31,030 nucleotides of DNA from Guillardia theta CCMP2712. Lineage: Eukaryota > Cryptophyceae > Pyrenomonadales > Geminigeraceae. Of this stretch, positions 30,984 to 31,030 are shown piece after piece. The notes below the pieces were generated by a model. That model did no database searches. It was not told the origin of the DNA and was given only the letters and a program-made list of their open reading frames with translations. The DNA lies in assembly GCF_000315625.1 (NCBI RefSeq), contig NW_005434573.1, positions 222,390 through 253,419 on the forward strand, written 5' to 3'. Within the stretch, counting starts at the first letter, position 1, and every line of letters begins with the position of its first letter. Position numbers and translations under genes: made by a program.

Positions 30984-31030
30984 AGGAGGAGGAGGAGGAG
31001 GAGGAGGAGGAGGGAGGAGGAGGAGGAGGA
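30984..31030. repeat. (GGA)n microsatellite at the window edge
   Basis: Triplet repeat that runs off the window end. It lies in the AIR synthase intron upstream of the acceptor at 30963. Confidence 0.92.

Noticed and set aside
1-31030. tRNA, rRNA or CRISPR features
   Set aside because: I saw no cloverleaf with a GGTTCGA arm, no rRNA core words and no regularly spaced repeats with unique spacers.
16000-31030. A rule that intron repeats are always pyrimidine-rich on the gene strand
   Set aside because: Many are, but AIR synthase introns at 28669-28765 and 30524-30730 and the DPH1 intron at 8559-8639 go the other way.

Overview
This window reads as nuclear DNA of a gene-dense, intron-rich, single-celled eukaryote. 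The genes are broken by many short introns, mostly about 40-115 nt, with GT...AG ends. When reading frames are joined at these ends, phase is kept through every junction and recognisable eukaryotic proteins appear: DNA polymerase alpha, DPH1, a V-ATPase c'' subunit, a family-14 glycosyltransferase and an RWP-RK protein. A plant-like V-ATPase c'' form, an RWP-RK protein and a stand-alone bacterial-type AIR synthase suggest an algal lineage. A cryptophyte such as Guillardia is my best guess, but it is an inference.

Layout. Positions 1-2.7 kb hold no convincing gene: a diverged direct repeat, a GC-rich block and a C-rich tract. After that come twelve genes that strictly alternate in strand: (+) small basic protein 2719-3273; (-) single-pass membrane protein 3287-4718; (+) coiled-coil, Trp-repeat (Sfi1-like) protein about 5412-7989; (-) DPH1 7979-9896; (+) V-ATPase c'' 10573-12398; (-) signal-anchored Ser/Lys-rich protein 12480-14240; (+) GT14 glycosyltransferase about 15490-18368; (-) RWP-RK protein 18709-19336; (+) unknown 281-aa protein with a KOW-like segment 20212-21422; (-) 74-aa protein 21605-21933; (+) DNA polymerase alpha catalytic subunit 23447-28545; (-) AIR synthase (PurM), from 28613 to beyond the window end. 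Tail-to-tail gaps are small (one pair overlaps by 11 nt). The head-to-head spacers are longer and hold the AT-rich islands, minisatellites and candidate promoters.

The genes do not form one pathway; they are mostly housekeeping functions (S-phase DNA synthesis, purine synthesis, EF2 modification, proton pumping) mixed with lineage-specific proteins. The points most worth a second look are a recent tandem exon duplication inside the GT14 gene, an apparent GA-AG intron in the AIR synthase gene, the Bacteroidota-like character of that enzyme, a perfect palindromic E2F-type site upstream of polymerase alpha, and two undescribed spliced proteins (Sfi1-like and signal-anchored).
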